Below are positions 8,346 through 17,605 of a DNA stretch of 25,188 nucleotides, one piece after another. Every line of letters begins with the position of its first letter. Position 1 is the first letter of the stretch. The position numbers and the translations under genes are program-made. The notes under the pieces were generated by a model. It did no database searches, was not told the DNA's origin, and was given only the letters and a program-made list of their open reading frames with translations. The stretch is from assembly GCA_051004015.1 (NCBI GenBank), contig JBPCKT010000091.1, positions 1-25,188 on the forward strand, written 5' to 3'. This DNA is from SXOA01 sp051004015. Lineage in GTDB: Bacteria > Planctomycetota > Planctomycetia > Pirellulales > Pirellulaceae.

Positions 8346-9124
8346 CCCGACATCAACACGCCTCCGTCGATATTGATCGCCTGGCCGACAACGCCGGCGG
8401 CAGCGTCGCTGGCGAGGTAGACGGCCAGCGGGGCGATTTCCTCCGGCTCCAGGCGGCGGCCGAGCGGAGTGAGGCCGGCTGCCTGCTCGTCGAATGCCAC
8501 GCCGCGGCGGCGGGCGTCATACTCAACGCGGCGGTCGTTCATGACCGTGTGGACCGGGCCGGGGCAGATGGCGTTGACGGCGATGCCTTGCGACGTCACC
8601 TCCATAGCCAGAGAGCGCATCAACCCGAGCAGCCCGTGCTTGCTGGCCGCATAAGCCGCACCGTGGAGCGCCCCAATCTTGCCGTTGATGGACGCGATCA
8701 TAATGATCCGCCCCCACTTCTTTGCCAGCATGGACGGCAGCACCGCCTTGGTGAGTTGATAGGGGGCGGTGAGGTTGAGCTGCAGCGTCCTCTGCCAGAG
8801 GTCGTCGTCGAAATCAACCACGGGCTTGGGGCCGGCACTACTGCCGATGCCGGCATTGTTGACCAGGATCTCGATCGGTCCCAGTTTCGTAAGCACCTCG
8901 CCGACGAGGTTTCTGGGAACAATTCGGTCTGTGAGGTCCGCCGGTAGCGCCAAAGCCGTTCCACCGGACTTGTGGATTTCGCCCACCGCGATATCCAGTT
9001 CGCTGACGGTGCGGGCGGTGAGAGCCACCTTGGCCCCTTCCGCCGCAAAGGCCAGCGCGATCGCCCGGCCGATGCCGCGACCGGCGCCGGTGACAAGGGT
9101 CACGCGATCTTGTAGTAGCTTCAT
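8342..9124 (-). CDS. SDR family NAD(P)-dependent oxidoreductase
   Basis: A 260-residue classical short-chain dehydrogenase. The Rossmann cofactor motif TGAGRGIG is at residues 12-19, NNAG at 89-92, N117, catalytic S145 (in IMIASINGK), and Y158/K162 in AAYAASKHG. The C-terminal PGPV (188-191) and GQAINIDGG (247-255) are standard. This architecture matches FabG-like reductases and sugar or 3-hydroxy dehydrogenases; the substrate cannot be read from sequence. An ATG at 9124 is preferred to a TTG five codons upstream because GGATAAGG lies just before it. The gene begins 7 bp after the DUF1501 stop, so it is the last gene of the minus-strand operon. No signal peptide is present, so it is cytoplasmic, unlike its exported operon partners. 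Confidence 0.93.
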   Translation of the reverse strand: MKLLQDRVTLVTGAGRGIGRAIALAFAAEGAKVALTARTVSELDIAVGEIHKSGGTALALPADLTDRIVPRNLVGEVLTKLGPIEILVNNAGIGSSAGPKPVVDFDDDLWQRTLQLNLTAPYQLTKAVLPSMLAKKWGRIIMIASINGKIGALHGAAYAASKHGLLGLMRSLAMEVTSQGIAVNAICPGPVHTVMNDRRVEYDARRRGVAFDEQAAGLTPLGRRLEPEEIAPLAVYLASDAAAGVVGQAINIDGGVLMSG

Positions 9125-9131
9125 GGTGACC

Positions 9132-10532
9132 TTATCCAAACAAGCCCAGCAGCGGCTTGGCGGTGGCGAGCGGCAGGGGGCGGCCGGAGTGGTCGATCAG
9201 CTCGGTCCGCAGGGGAATGCCGAGGGAGTGGTAGATGGTGGCCGCGACTTCTTCCGGGCTGACGGGATCGCGTGACGGATAAGCGGCAATCTTGTCGGAG
9301 GCGCCGTGGACCAGGCCGCCGCGAATGCCGGCTCCGGCGAGCGTGATCGAGAAGCAGCCGGGCCAATGGTCGCGGCCGGCCCCTTTGTTGATCTTGGGAG
9401 TGCGGCCGAATTCTCCCAGGACGACGATCAGGGTTTCCTCGAGCAGACCTCGCTCTTCCAAATCCGTGAGCAGCGCGGAGTATGCCAAATCAAACGGCGG
9501 CAGCAGGCGCTCCTTGTGGTTCTTGAAGTTCTGGGCGTGCGTGTCCCAAAGATCGTCGGTTCCGGCCTTGTAGTCGCGGGCCCAATTAACCGTGACGAGG
9601 CGCACGCCCGCCTCCACCAATCGCCTGGCGAGCAGGCAACCTTGCCCGAATGGCGACATTCCGTAAGCTTCCCGTACGGTCTGCTTTTCCTTGGTCAGGT
9701 CAAAGGCCTTCACGGCCTCCGGCGAGCGGATGATGCTCAGGGCCTTGTCCTGAAATGTCCCCGCCGAGCGGACACCGTCGTCGGTACTCAGCCGGGTACG
9801 CAGGCCGTCGAGCTGTCTGGCCAGGTCTTCCCGCTCGCGGACCCGCTCTTTCGCGGCGCCCCCTGCCGTGGGGAAGGGATCGAATTTGTCGCTGGCCGGG
9901 TTGCTGGTGATGAACATGGGATCGTACCCATGCCCCAGAAAGCCGGCAAAGAACCCAGGAAAGATGTGGTTGGAGGGAATCTCGTTCCCCGGCGAATTGA
10001 GGCTGATGCCGGATGGCAGCGGCGACTTGCTCGGGCGCACCTTGTTCATCGCCGCGCCGAAGCAGGGAAAGTCGTCCGGCAGGTTGGTCGGGTTCGTCGC
10101 CGGCCGGCGATGCCGCTGGCCGGTGAGCATGTAGTGCATGGCGACGGTGTGGGTCGCGTCCGGATGCGTCATGCTTCGGATCAGGGCGAACTTGTGAGCC
10201 AGCTTCGCGGTCCGCGGAATGTGCTCGCCGAAGAATGTGCCGGGGACGCTCGTGGAGATCGGCTCGAACTCGCCCCGAATATCATCGGACGCTTCCGGCT
10301 TGAGGTCCCAAATATCTTGATGAGCGGGCGCACCGAACAGGAAGCAGACGATGCACGATTTGGCCCGCCCAAAGCTCCCGCCAGTCTCCTTCGGCTGTTC
10401 ATCACCCTTCGCCCGCGCCGCCAGGAGTTGCGGGAGCATGAGTCCGACGGACGAGAGTCCTCCGACCCGGAGCCATTCCCGGCGGGTGGTCCCTTCGCAA
10501 AGCTTCGTGCTCGTGGTGCCCAGAGCAAACAT
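9132..10532 (-). CDS. DUF1501 protein, Tat-exported (second copy in operon)
   Basis: 466 residues from ATG 10532; an in-frame GTG directly upstream is the alternative. It begins 3 bp after the stop of the GYF_2 gene. The Tat signal TTRREWLRVGGLSSVGLMLP has its twin arginines at residues 17-18. DUF1501 belongs to the alkaline phosphatase/sulfatase-like superfamily. Hallmarks visible here are CIVCFLFGAPAHQDIWDLKP near residue 60, IRGEFEPISTSVPG, MHYMLTGQRHR, LLARRLVEAGVRLVTVNW in the centre, and the C-terminal GEFGRTPKIN with GRDHWPGCFS. The DIWDLKP and RDHWP blocks are probable metal-binding or catalytic regions by superfamily analogy. It shares these with the other DUF1501 gene of the operon but is otherwise clearly divergent, so this is not a recent duplication. 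The function is unknown. Confidence 0.92.
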   Translation of the reverse strand: MFALGTTSTKLCEGTTRREWLRVGGLSSVGLMLPQLLAARAKGDEQPKETGGSFGRAKSCIVCFLFGAPAHQDIWDLKPEASDDIRGEFEPISTSVPGTFFGEHIPRTAKLAHKFALIRSMTHPDATHTVAMHYMLTGQRHRRPATNPTNLPDDFPCFGAAMNKVRPSKSPLPSGISLNSPGNEIPSNHIFPGFFAGFLGHGYDPMFITSNPASDKFDPFPTAGGAAKERVREREDLARQLDGLRTRLSTDDGVRSAGTFQDKALSIIRSPEAVKAFDLTKEKQTVREAYGMSPFGQGCLLARRLVEAGVRLVTVNWARDYKAGTDDLWDTHAQNFKNHKERLLPPFDLAYSALLTDLEERGLLEETLIVVLGEFGRTPKINKGAGRDHWPGCFSITLAGAGIRGGLVHGASDKIAAYPSRDPVSPEEVAATIYHSLGIPLRTELIDHSGRPLPLATAKPLLGLFG

Positions 10533-10535
10533 CAC

Positions 10536-12083
10536 TCATCGGCTCCAAGGGTTCACGTCGGTTAGTTTGACGGTCATCGCCTGCTGCTCTTCAATCGGGA
10601 GAGCAGCAATATTGGTCGCAATTTCACCCTTCACATGGAAGTGGTCCTCCGCCTGCCGCACTCGTTTGGCCTTCTGGTCGTACCAGATGCTGCCGCCGGC
10701 GACGTCCGGCCGCAGATCGGCCGAGCTGACCGTGAGGGGCGAGCCGGCAAAGGCTGCCCCTTTGCGTGGGCCGCGGTAAGTGAGCTTGTGGGCGTAGTCA
10801 ATCCGCAAGAGCCCCTGCTGCATCCCCTTGCGGACAAAGCTCGTCTCGCCGGTGAAGCTGCCGAGCGGGCCAAAGTCGTGCGTCATCTGCCGCAGTTGCC
10901 GTTTGTTGCCGCTGGCCTGCCCTGCATTTTTATCGGCGGGCTGCGCGTCGGGAACATAGAATGAAATCTGGGCCAGCTCCTTCCAGCCGGCCTCGTCCAT
11001 CACGGAGGTGACGATGAATCCCTCGGCTCCCTTCGGCGCCACTTTGCCCGCCACCGGGGCGTCCGCCGGGCCGGCCATCATCTTCAGCACTTCGCCGTCC
11101 TTGCTCAGCGTGTAACTGAACTGCCACCCCTTGAGTTTCTTCAGCGAATCGGCAAGCTGTGCCTGCGACAGCTCGTCGGCTTTGAGGAGCCGCGTGTCGA
11201 GCACGGTCTGGCCGACGGTGCGAATTCCTTCCGCGTCGGGGTCGCTCACATCGAGCTGCGACAGGAATTGGTAGTGGCTCAGACCGACGGTTTCCAGGAT
11301 CGGCATCTTCGACGCCCGCTGCACGTCGATTTCCTGGTAGAGAGTGAGCTTGGGAGCGGACTGGGATTGCGAGGACTTGGAAGTCGCTGAACTGGCCGCG
11401 GGAGCCGGATCAGGCGATTTGCTCGGAGCGGCGGCCGGAGGGGTCGATGTAATGCCGGTGAACGGAGGAGCCGCCGGCGATGGCTCGGCCGGCGCGGCGG
11501 CGACAGGAATTTCGGCCACTGGCGGGGTAATTGGAGCCGGCGGCTTCAAGGTCGGCGGAGTCGGGACGGCGGCGGGAGTTTCGCTGGGAGCAATGAATGG
11601 TTTGGTGGCCGGGACAACTTTCGGCGCTGTTGTTGGCGTTGTCGTGGGAGCGGCCGCAACTTCCTCGCTGGCGCGTCGGGTTTGTGTCGGCGGCATCAGC
11701 ATCGCGTGCGCCAGCCAGCCGATGGCGAGGCCGGCGACGAGGGCGATTCCCGTGGCCGCGAAGAGTCTGGTGTGCTGAGAAGAATCTGGAACGTGTCGGC
11801 TGGTGGGCCGGGGCGGTGGCGCTGTCAAATGCGCGGGCGGAGCAGGAAGGGATGGAGCTTTCTTTGCAGGTGATTGCAAAGGGGGCGGCTGGAGTGGCGG
11901 CTTCACGGGGGGCGGACCAGACAATAGCCCCAGCGAACCAGCGGGCGTCCAGTCCTCCATCCCTTCCTTCCAGACCAGCGTGGCGCTCTTGAGCTCGCCC
12001 GCTTCGGCCAAGCCTTTCAGCTCGCGCCGCGAAAGCGGCCCGCGGGACTCTCCACCTTGCACGTAATACCACTGGTCGCTCAC
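10536..12083 (-). CDS. GYF_2-domain single-pass membrane protein
   Basis: 515 residues from a GTG start at 12083. Residues 1-52 are a GYF_2 domain (QWYYVQGGESRGPLSRREL, VWKEGMEDWTPAGSL), a fold that usually binds proline-rich peptides. A proline-rich linker follows, then one transmembrane segment at about 107-129 (FAATGIALVAGLAIGWLAHAM). Residues 131-245 are Pro/Ala/Thr/Ser rich. The C-terminal 270 residues form an unrecognised domain, likely exported, with YQEIDVQRASKMPILETVG and LTYRGPRKGAAF. GYF_2 faces the cytoplasm if the topology is simple. It lies between two DUF1501 genes with a 53-bp gap upstream and 3 bp downstream, so it is a fixed operon member. Its role is unknown; a scaffold or sensing function is inference. 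Confidence 0.85.
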   Translation of the reverse strand: MSDQWYYVQGGESRGPLSRRELKGLAEAGELKSATLVWKEGMEDWTPAGSLGLLSGPPPVKPPLQPPPLQSPAKKAPSLPAPPAHLTAPPPRPTSRHVPDSSQHTRLFAATGIALVAGLAIGWLAHAMLMPPTQTRRASEEVAAAPTTTPTTAPKVVPATKPFIAPSETPAAVPTPPTLKPPAPITPPVAEIPVAAAPAEPSPAAPPFTGITSTPPAAAPSKSPDPAPAASSATSKSSQSQSAPKLTLYQEIDVQRASKMPILETVGLSHYQFLSQLDVSDPDAEGIRTVGQTVLDTRLLKADELSQAQLADSLKKLKGWQFSYTLSKDGEVLKMMAGPADAPVAGKVAPKGAEGFIVTSVMDEAGWKELAQISFYVPDAQPADKNAGQASGNKRQLRQMTHDFGPLGSFTGETSFVRKGMQQGLLRIDYAHKLTYRGPRKGAAFAGSPLTVSSADLRPDVAGGSIWYDQKAKRVRQAEDHFHVKGEIATNIAALPIEEQQAMTVKLTDVNPWSR

Positions 12084-12136
12084 GGCACGCCTCGCAATCT
12101 CCCTCGCCTAGCGCTTCGGGTTAGTATCGACCCATC

Positions 12137-13507
12137 TTACATCAACTCCCGAATCGGTTCGCACCCTGGCTCGACGAGGTATTGCGGCCGGCCGCGGAGG
12201 TCGAATTCGCGGGTGTTGAGGTTGAGGCCCGCTTTGGCGTAGAGGGTGGCGAAGACCTCCTGGAATTTGACCGGGCGGTCGACGGGATGCTCCGCATATT
12301 TGTTGGTCCGGCCGATGACCTGGCCGAGCTTCATGCCGCCGCCGGCGATGACCGCGGCGTTCGCCTGCGGCCAGTGGTCGCGGCTGTTGTTGCCGTTGAG
12401 CCGCGGGGTGCGGCCGAATTCTCCCCAGACGACTATGCTGACGTCTTTGTCCAAGCCTCGCTCATGCAGGTCTTGCAGCAGCGAGGAGAGGCCAGTGTCG
12501 AGCAGGGGAAAGTCCCGCTTGCTGTTGATGAAGTTCATGCCGTCGCCGCCATGCCAGTCCCAGCGAATAAAGTTCATGCTGATGCAGCGGGCTCCCGCTT
12601 CCACGAGGCGGCGGGCGATGCAGAAGTTCCGCACCATCCGCGGCGCGCCGTCCCGCTCAAAGACCGGGTCATCGACGCCGTATTTCGCTAGCACCTTCGG
12701 GTCTTCCAAAGTGAGGTCCAGGGCGTCAGCCAGCTTGCTCGACGTGAGAATCCCCATCGCCTTCTGGGCGAACGCATCGAGCCCTTGCATCGATCCAGCC
12801 GCATCGGCCTCGCGATGGAACCGGTCGAGCGAGATCCGGAGAGAGTCGCGATCCTGCAGGCGATCCAGCGTGATCCCTTGCAGGGTCATACTTTCCGTCT
12901 TCCGCTTTTCACTCGCTTCACGGTCCACAACCTTGAACGGCGAATGGCCGATACCAAGAAATCCTCCATCCGCGGGATTTCCCCAATCCGAGTGGCTGCA
13001 GCGATACATCAGGCTGACGTTCGGTGGCACGCCGGGGTTCACATTCCCCTTGAGTTTGCCAAGCCAAGCGCCGAACGACGGCCAGCCCCCTGGCGGCGGC
13101 TGTTCGCGGCCGCGGACGTGGCCGGTCATGCACTGGTACGCGCTGTGATCTCCCGAGCTATCGGAGAGGGAGCGGATGATCGCAAACTTGTCCGCCATCT
13201 TGGCGAGCTTGGGGAACAACTCGCAGATCTCCATCCCCGGCACATTGGTCTTGATCGGGCTGTACTCGCCGCGAATCTCCGCCGGAGCGTCCGGCTTGAG
13301 GTCCCACATGTCGATATGTGGCGGCCCGCCGGGGAGAAAGACATTGATGATCGCCTTGTGGCTGCGAGCTCCCGGTTGCGACTCCGCCCTGAGCAACTCC
13401 GGCAACGCCAATCCGCCGAGCGCCATTCCGCCGATGGTCAGAAAATCACGGCGGCCGAGCCGGTCGCAAAATCCGCCGTCGTTTCGATTTCCATAGATTG
13501 TGAGCAT
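12137..13507 (-). CDS. DUF1501 protein, Tat-exported (first copy in operon)
   Basis: A 456-residue product with a textbook AAGGAG 6 nt before ATG 13507. The N-terminus has the Tat motif GRRDFLTIGGMALGGLALP (R19-R20) with cleavage near LLRAES. Superfamily landmarks are PPHIDMWDLKPDAPAEIRGE near residue 60, IRSLSDSSGDHSAYQ, ARRLVEAGARCISMNFIRWDWHG, and the C-terminal VWGEFGRTPRLNG with SRDHWPQAN and LDLRGRPQYLVEPG-like ending. It lies 99 bp after the DUF1549/DUF1553 gene. This DUF1549-DUF1553 plus DUF1501 pairing is the commonest arrangement of the family in Planctomycetes. The product is predicted to fold before export and to act in the periplasm. Enzymatic activity is not established. Confidence 0.93.
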   Translation of the reverse strand: MLTIYGNRNDGGFCDRLGRRDFLTIGGMALGGLALPELLRAESQPGARSHKAIINVFLPGGPPHIDMWDLKPDAPAEIRGEYSPIKTNVPGMEICELFPKLAKMADKFAIIRSLSDSSGDHSAYQCMTGHVRGREQPPPGGWPSFGAWLGKLKGNVNPGVPPNVSLMYRCSHSDWGNPADGGFLGIGHSPFKVVDREASEKRKTESMTLQGITLDRLQDRDSLRISLDRFHREADAAGSMQGLDAFAQKAMGILTSSKLADALDLTLEDPKVLAKYGVDDPVFERDGAPRMVRNFCIARRLVEAGARCISMNFIRWDWHGGDGMNFINSKRDFPLLDTGLSSLLQDLHERGLDKDVSIVVWGEFGRTPRLNGNNSRDHWPQANAAVIAGGGMKLGQVIGRTNKYAEHPVDRPVKFQEVFATLYAKAGLNLNTREFDLRGRPQYLVEPGCEPIRELM

Positions 13508-13606
13508 CGCGTTCTCCTTGTTCCTAGTATCGGCAAACGCATCAAGTGTCTTTTATGGATGTTAGCAGGGTAGTAATAGTAAAGCAACCTAAAGTGCCGG
13601 TTGGGA

Positions 13607-16600
13607 CTAATCCACAAACAGGAAATCGTTCCGTGTCACCAGTGTCCGCACCAGAGCACTCCAGGCGGCAACATCCCGCTGGTCGGCGGGAATGTTGCTG
13701 GTGGAGAGTATTTTCGTGTACTCCGCCAGAAACTCCTTATCCGCAGAAAGGTCGTCCGTGGTGGGTTCTCGAGTCAGAATGATTTCATAGGCGACTCGGA
13801 TGCGGGCTGGTTCATCGGTGGAGGAGGCAAGGAGGCGGCGGGCGAGGCCGGTGGACTGCTCGTGGACGAACGGGTCATTGAGCAGGAACAGCGACTGCGT
13901 GGGGACGGTGGTGTCTTGCCGCCGAGGAGTGCTGGCGTTCGTGTCCGCTCCGTCGAAGAGGGACAGGTATGGGTGCCGCTTGAGCCGCTGCGTCATCAGG
14001 TAGATGCTGCGGCGGGGGGAATCGTAGACGGCCGTGAATGGATTGTGCTGCGTGAAGCCCCAGGTGGCCAGCGCGGGAAACGGCTGTTCCTTTCCCACGC
14101 TCCGGTCGAGATTACCGCCGAGCATGAGCAACGAATCCCGAAGCGATTCTGCGTCGAGCCGTTGGCGGGGGTAGTGGGAGAGGAACTGGTGAGCAGGATC
14201 GGCCGTCGTCGCCGGCTCGTGGCTGCTCAATTGATAGAAGCCGGAAAGCATCATCCGCCGATGCATCTTCTTGATCGACCAGCCGTCGGCTTGAAAGCGG
14301 CTGGCGAGGTAGTCGAGCAGTTCGGGATGGGTTGGCTTTGCGCCGCGGGTGCCGAAATCGTTTTCGGTGGCGACGAGCCCGTGGGAAAAATGATGCTGCC
14401 AGATGCGGTTGACCATGACGCGGGCGGTGAGCGGATTCTCCGGCCGTGTCAGCCAGCTGGCCAATTCCAGTCGCCCGCTGCCGGCATTGTCTTTTGCCAA
14501 GACATCGCCGCCGAGCACATCCAGCCAACGCCGCGGCACTTCGTCACCGAGTTTGGACGGCTCGCCGCGCTTGTGGACGCGAGTATTGCCCGGCGTTCCT
14601 TCGACGACGGCATACGCCAACTCGCAAGGGCCGTTCTCCAGCAGAGGATGGAGCTCCGCCAGAACCTCCGGCACCTTGACTTCCCCTTCCGGCATCGGCA
14701 GCGCGGGAAGCGGCGAATCCACCGAAGGAAACGGCGAGCGGCTGGCGGCGATGTTGTCGATTTCCAGCATCGGCCGCGGGCCAGGCAAATGGCCGCGAGC
14801 GTCGAAGGCCAGGTGGTTCACTTCCCAGCGAAAGCCGCTCGCCAGCTTGAGCGGCTCCGAGGTGAAGGTATCTCCCGGCGCGGCGATGTTCGCCTGCCAG
14901 GTTCCGGCTGCTATGTCCAAATGGAGCTGCGCCTGATACCACTGACCGGGCTTGAGCTTGCGCACTTCCTTGACCTCGTCTCCGCTGCGGACGAATACCG
15001 CCTCGCTGGAAATGAAAATTTCCGCGGCGGGGGAGCTCGCTCCGTTTCCCACGAAGACGCGGTATTCTCCTTTGGAACCTGCTTGCGCCGGAGCCATCTT
15101 GAAATCAAAGCTGATGCACAGCGACTTGGCATCCTTTGCCAGATTTGCGGGAATCGACTGGGCAATGGAATGCTCGCCATCCCCGCCGGGAAGCGACGCG
15201 CCGACGCCTCCACCCCGATAGATGTTCTTCAGCGGACTCTGGGCGCCGTTCGTAATCAGCGGCTCCCCTGCATACGTCCACGGCGGCACCAGCACGCCAC
15301 GACTCCCGCCGGCAGAGACGCCTTGCAGTTCGAAATCACCGTCGATGTCATCGAGCGAGCGGACTTTCACGCTGGGAACCCCCTGCTTGGCTGTTTCGAG
15401 CTGCTTGGCAAGAACCGCGAACCGCTCGTCGTACTTCCGCCAGGCCGCCGCTGCTTCTTCCGGTGGCAATAGCGGGGCCATTGCCCGCACCTTCTGCTTC
15501 TGCTCCGAGCCGGGGAAGGCATAGCGGCTGCTCTCGAAGATGCCGTAGAGGGCGTAGTAGTCGCTCGTCGTGACCGGATCGAACTTGTGGTCGTGGCAGC
15601 GGGCGCAGCCGAGCGTCAGGCCGAGGAAGGACTGGCCGAGCGTATCAATCGTGTCCTGGATCGTGAGGTGGTGGTAGTTTTCGCTGTCAAAGCCGAACCG
15701 CCGCGAGATGGCGAGGTAGCCCGTCGCCGTAACGAGCTCCGCATACTTCTCTCGCGGAGCGGAGCGGGCCAGAATGTCGCCGGCAAGCTGCTCGCGGACG
15801 AACTCATCGTAGGGCTTGTCGCGATTCAGCGACTCGATGACGTAGTTGCGGTAGCGATAGGCTTCCTTTACGGGATAATCCGCCGTTTCTCCGGCGGTAT
15901 CCGCATAGCGGACGACATCGAGCCAATGTCGGCCCCAGCGCTCTCCGTAGGCGGGAGATGCCAGCAACCGGTCGATTGTTTTGGCAAAGGCATCGGGCGA
16001 CTCATCGGCCAGAAATGCGTTCACGTCTTCCAGCTCCGGCGGCAGGCCGGTCAGATCGAAAGTGGCGCGGCGCAGGAGCGTCCGTTTGTCAGCGGGCATC
16101 GACGGAGTGAGACTATTCTTTTCCCAAGCCGCTGAGATAAATCGGTCAATCGGTGTGCTGACGCGACTGGAATCCTTCACCTCCGGCAGCGGCGCTTCTT
16201 TCGGTGGCTGAAGCGACCAGAAGAGCCGTTCTTCCTTGGTGATCGGCCCGCTCCTTACCGCCGTCGCCGACTTCGATTCAACCGGCCATGGCGCTCCGCG
16301 GCGAATCCACTCCGCCAGGTCGGCAATCGCCGCCTGGGGGAGCTTCTTCTCCGGCATCTTGAGGTCCCCCTCATGCTTCACCGCCTTCAGCAGCAAGCTG
16401 GCCCCCGTGTCCGCCAGATCGACCGCCGCCCCCCGGTCCCCACCTGCCAGCATCATCTCTCGATGATCCAGCCGCAGGCCGGACTCCTGCTTCTTGGCCC
16501 CGTGGCATTTCTGGCAATGCTCCACCAGTAGCGGGCGAATGCGATTCTCAAAGAACGCCAGGTCTTCCTTCGACGGCTCCGCCGCTGGAACCGTCGTGAC

Positions 16601-16660
16601 GGACCAAACGACGATGAACATCGTTGCCGAAGAGTAAACGGCAGCCTTATTCCAATGCAC
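13607..16660 (-). CDS. DUF1549/DUF1553 planctomycete cytochrome C protein, 1017 aa
   Basis: Starts with GTG at 16660, which gives a complete signal peptide (residues 1-27, ending VTTVPAAEP). An internal ATG 13 codons later would leave only a very short signal. Residues 30-125 are the PSCyt1 region with CQKCH at 49-53 and a LRLDHREMMLAGGDRG block. DUF1549 spans about 165-365 (LLRRATFDLTGLPP, YGERWGRHWLDVVRYADT, TLGCARCHDHKFDPVTTSDYY, the last with a further CARCH). Residues 440-650 look like a concanavalin/LamG-type beta domain (ISFDFKMAPAQAG, LEIDNIAASR). DUF1553 spans about 730-1000 (ENPLTARVMVNRIWQHHFSHG, QSLFLLNDPFV). It is the first large gene of the operon and pairs with the DUF1501 product. 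It is probably exported and heme-binding. The substrate is unknown. Confidence 0.95.
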   Translation of the reverse strand: MHWNKAAVYSSATMFIVVWSVTTVPAAEPSKEDLAFFENRIRPLLVEHCQKCHGAKKQESGLRLDHREMMLAGGDRGAAVDLADTGASLLLKAVKHEGDLKMPEKKLPQAAIADLAEWIRRGAPWPVESKSATAVRSGPITKEERLFWSLQPPKEAPLPEVKDSSRVSTPIDRFISAAWEKNSLTPSMPADKRTLLRRATFDLTGLPPELEDVNAFLADESPDAFAKTIDRLLASPAYGERWGRHWLDVVRYADTAGETADYPVKEAYRYRNYVIESLNRDKPYDEFVREQLAGDILARSAPREKYAELVTATGYLAISRRFGFDSENYHHLTIQDTIDTLGQSFLGLTLGCARCHDHKFDPVTTSDYYALYGIFESSRYAFPGSEQKQKVRAMAPLLPPEEAAAAWRKYDERFAVLAKQLETAKQGVPSVKVRSLDDIDGDFELQGVSAGGSRGVLVPPWTYAGEPLITNGAQSPLKNIYRGGGVGASLPGGDGEHSIAQSIPANLAKDAKSLCISFDFKMAPAQAGSKGEYRVFVGNGASSPAAEIFISSEAVFVRSGDEVKEVRKLKPGQWYQAQLHLDIAAGTWQANIAAPGDTFTSEPLKLASGFRWEVNHLAFDARGHLPGPRPMLEIDNIAASRSPFPSVDSPLPALPMPEGEVKVPEVLAELHPLLENGPCELAYAVVEGTPGNTRVHKRGEPSKLGDEVPRRWLDVLGGDVLAKDNAGSGRLELASWLTRPENPLTARVMVNRIWQHHFSHGLVATENDFGTRGAKPTHPELLDYLASRFQADGWSIKKMHRRMMLSGFYQLSSHEPATTADPAHQFLSHYPRQRLDAESLRDSLLMLGGNLDRSVGKEQPFPALATWGFTQHNPFTAVYDSPRRSIYLMTQRLKRHPYLSLFDGADTNASTPRRQDTTVPTQSLFLLNDPFVHEQSTGLARRLLASSTDEPARIRVAYEIILTREPTTDDLSADKEFLAEYTKILSTSNIPADQRDVAAWSALVRTLVTRNDFLFVD

Positions 16661-16744
16661 GATGAACGGTCCTGCGAGGTCGAATCTAGACCCTTGATTC
16701 TACCACCCCACGCGTCGTCATGCAGACCGTGCAATAATCCAGAT

Positions 16745-17605
16745 TCACTTCATGGGGATCAATGGTCGTGTTTCGTCAGCCAAGCCAAACGCTGAGAGCG
16801 TAAATACCTCGCCCGCGAGTTTCTTTCCTAATTCAACATTCTTCAAATCAAATTCGACAATAAACCCTGCACCGGCTTTGTTCAAAGCCGATTGCTTGCT
16901 TGAAAGGAGCACCGGCCCGTCGCGCCGTATGGCGAATACATTGTCCACAACCACCGAACCCCAATCTGTTTGAAAATCACCATGGATAATTCCGAAATCG
17001 ACATCCTTTCCAACAAGCATTTTTCCTCCTCGGATCGCGGTCGATTTTGGATCGGCTGGCTGGTAAGTGAAATCAATCTCCCACGAGTCGCCGTACGGTG
17101 ACTTCGCAGGCGCTGTCTTCTTGATCTTAAAGGGCGGTTTACTCGTCACGGAGGCAAGATCAAAACCACATATACTCCAAGGCATTTCCACAAATCCGCG
17201 CGCATCGAGAATTTGTTCCTTGACAATCGGGTCTGTTCCTCTGAAAAGGAGCGTCCACGGGCCAGCGTCGTCCGCCGCTGTCAAATAATAGGATTCTGAA
17301 GCCCCTATGACCCAGCTGTCTATTTGCCGCTTTCCAGCCGGGTTCAGTTTGTCGCGGTCGGCTCTCCATAGATCTCCCTTTTGCCGAAGATACCACTGCG
17401 TATCTTCGGTCAAGGCTTTGTTCGTGGTGTTGACTCCCTTGCTGGCCTTGGAATAGCGCACCTCGGCGTTCGCCGTACGGTCTCGCCAACGCAGCCAGCC
17501 TTTTACGAATCCGTCCAACTGCTCTTTTTCATCGGCGAAGCCAACTGAAGACAAAAGTAGCAAGCTGGAAATGACTACGGCAAGTCGTGCTACAGGAAGG
17601 GACAT
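16745..17605 (-). CDS. Secreted hypothetical protein
   Basis: The start at ATG 17605 is chosen because it gives a clean signal peptide, MSLPVARLAVVISSLLLL ending SSVGFADEKEQ. An open extension of 31 codons upstream lacks any ribosome site. The mature part (about 260 residues) has no motif I can assign. It has alternating polar and hydrophobic strands (WYLRQKGDLWRADRDKLN, PYGDSWEIDFTYQPAD, SVVVDNVFAIRRDGPVLLSS), a pattern compatible with a LolA-like or other lipid-binding beta fold, which is only a guess. It lies 84 bp upstream of the DUF1549 gene on the same strand and may be the first gene of that operon. Base composition by eye is less GC-rich than its neighbours. Confidence 0.65.
   Translation of the reverse strand: MSLPVARLAVVISSLLLLSSVGFADEKEQLDGFVKGWLRWRDRTANAEVRYSKASKGVNTTNKALTEDTQWYLRQKGDLWRADRDKLNPAGKRQIDSWVIGASESYYLTAADDAGPWTLLFRGTDPIVKEQILDARGFVEMPWSICGFDLASVTSKPPFKIKKTAPAKSPYGDSWEIDFTYQPADPKSTAIRGGKMLVGKDVDFGIIHGDFQTDWGSVVVDNVFAIRRDGPVLLSSKQSALNKAGAGFIVEFDLKNVELGKKLAGEVFTLSAFGLADETRPLIPMK

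Noticed and set aside
9125..9139. TTG start five codons upstream for the SDR gene
   Set aside because: It lies inside the DUF1501 stop region, whereas ATG 9124 has GGATAAGG before it and gives the usual SDR N-terminus.
9306..10565. A 419-codon plus-strand open frame opposite the DUF1501 gene
   Set aside because: It is antisense to a clear Tat-DUF1501 frame and has no motifs or ribosome site.
13601..15472. A 623-codon plus-strand open frame opposite the DUF1549/DUF1553 gene
   Set aside because: It is a shadow of the coding strand. The minus frame has the cytochrome motif and DUF1553 blocks.
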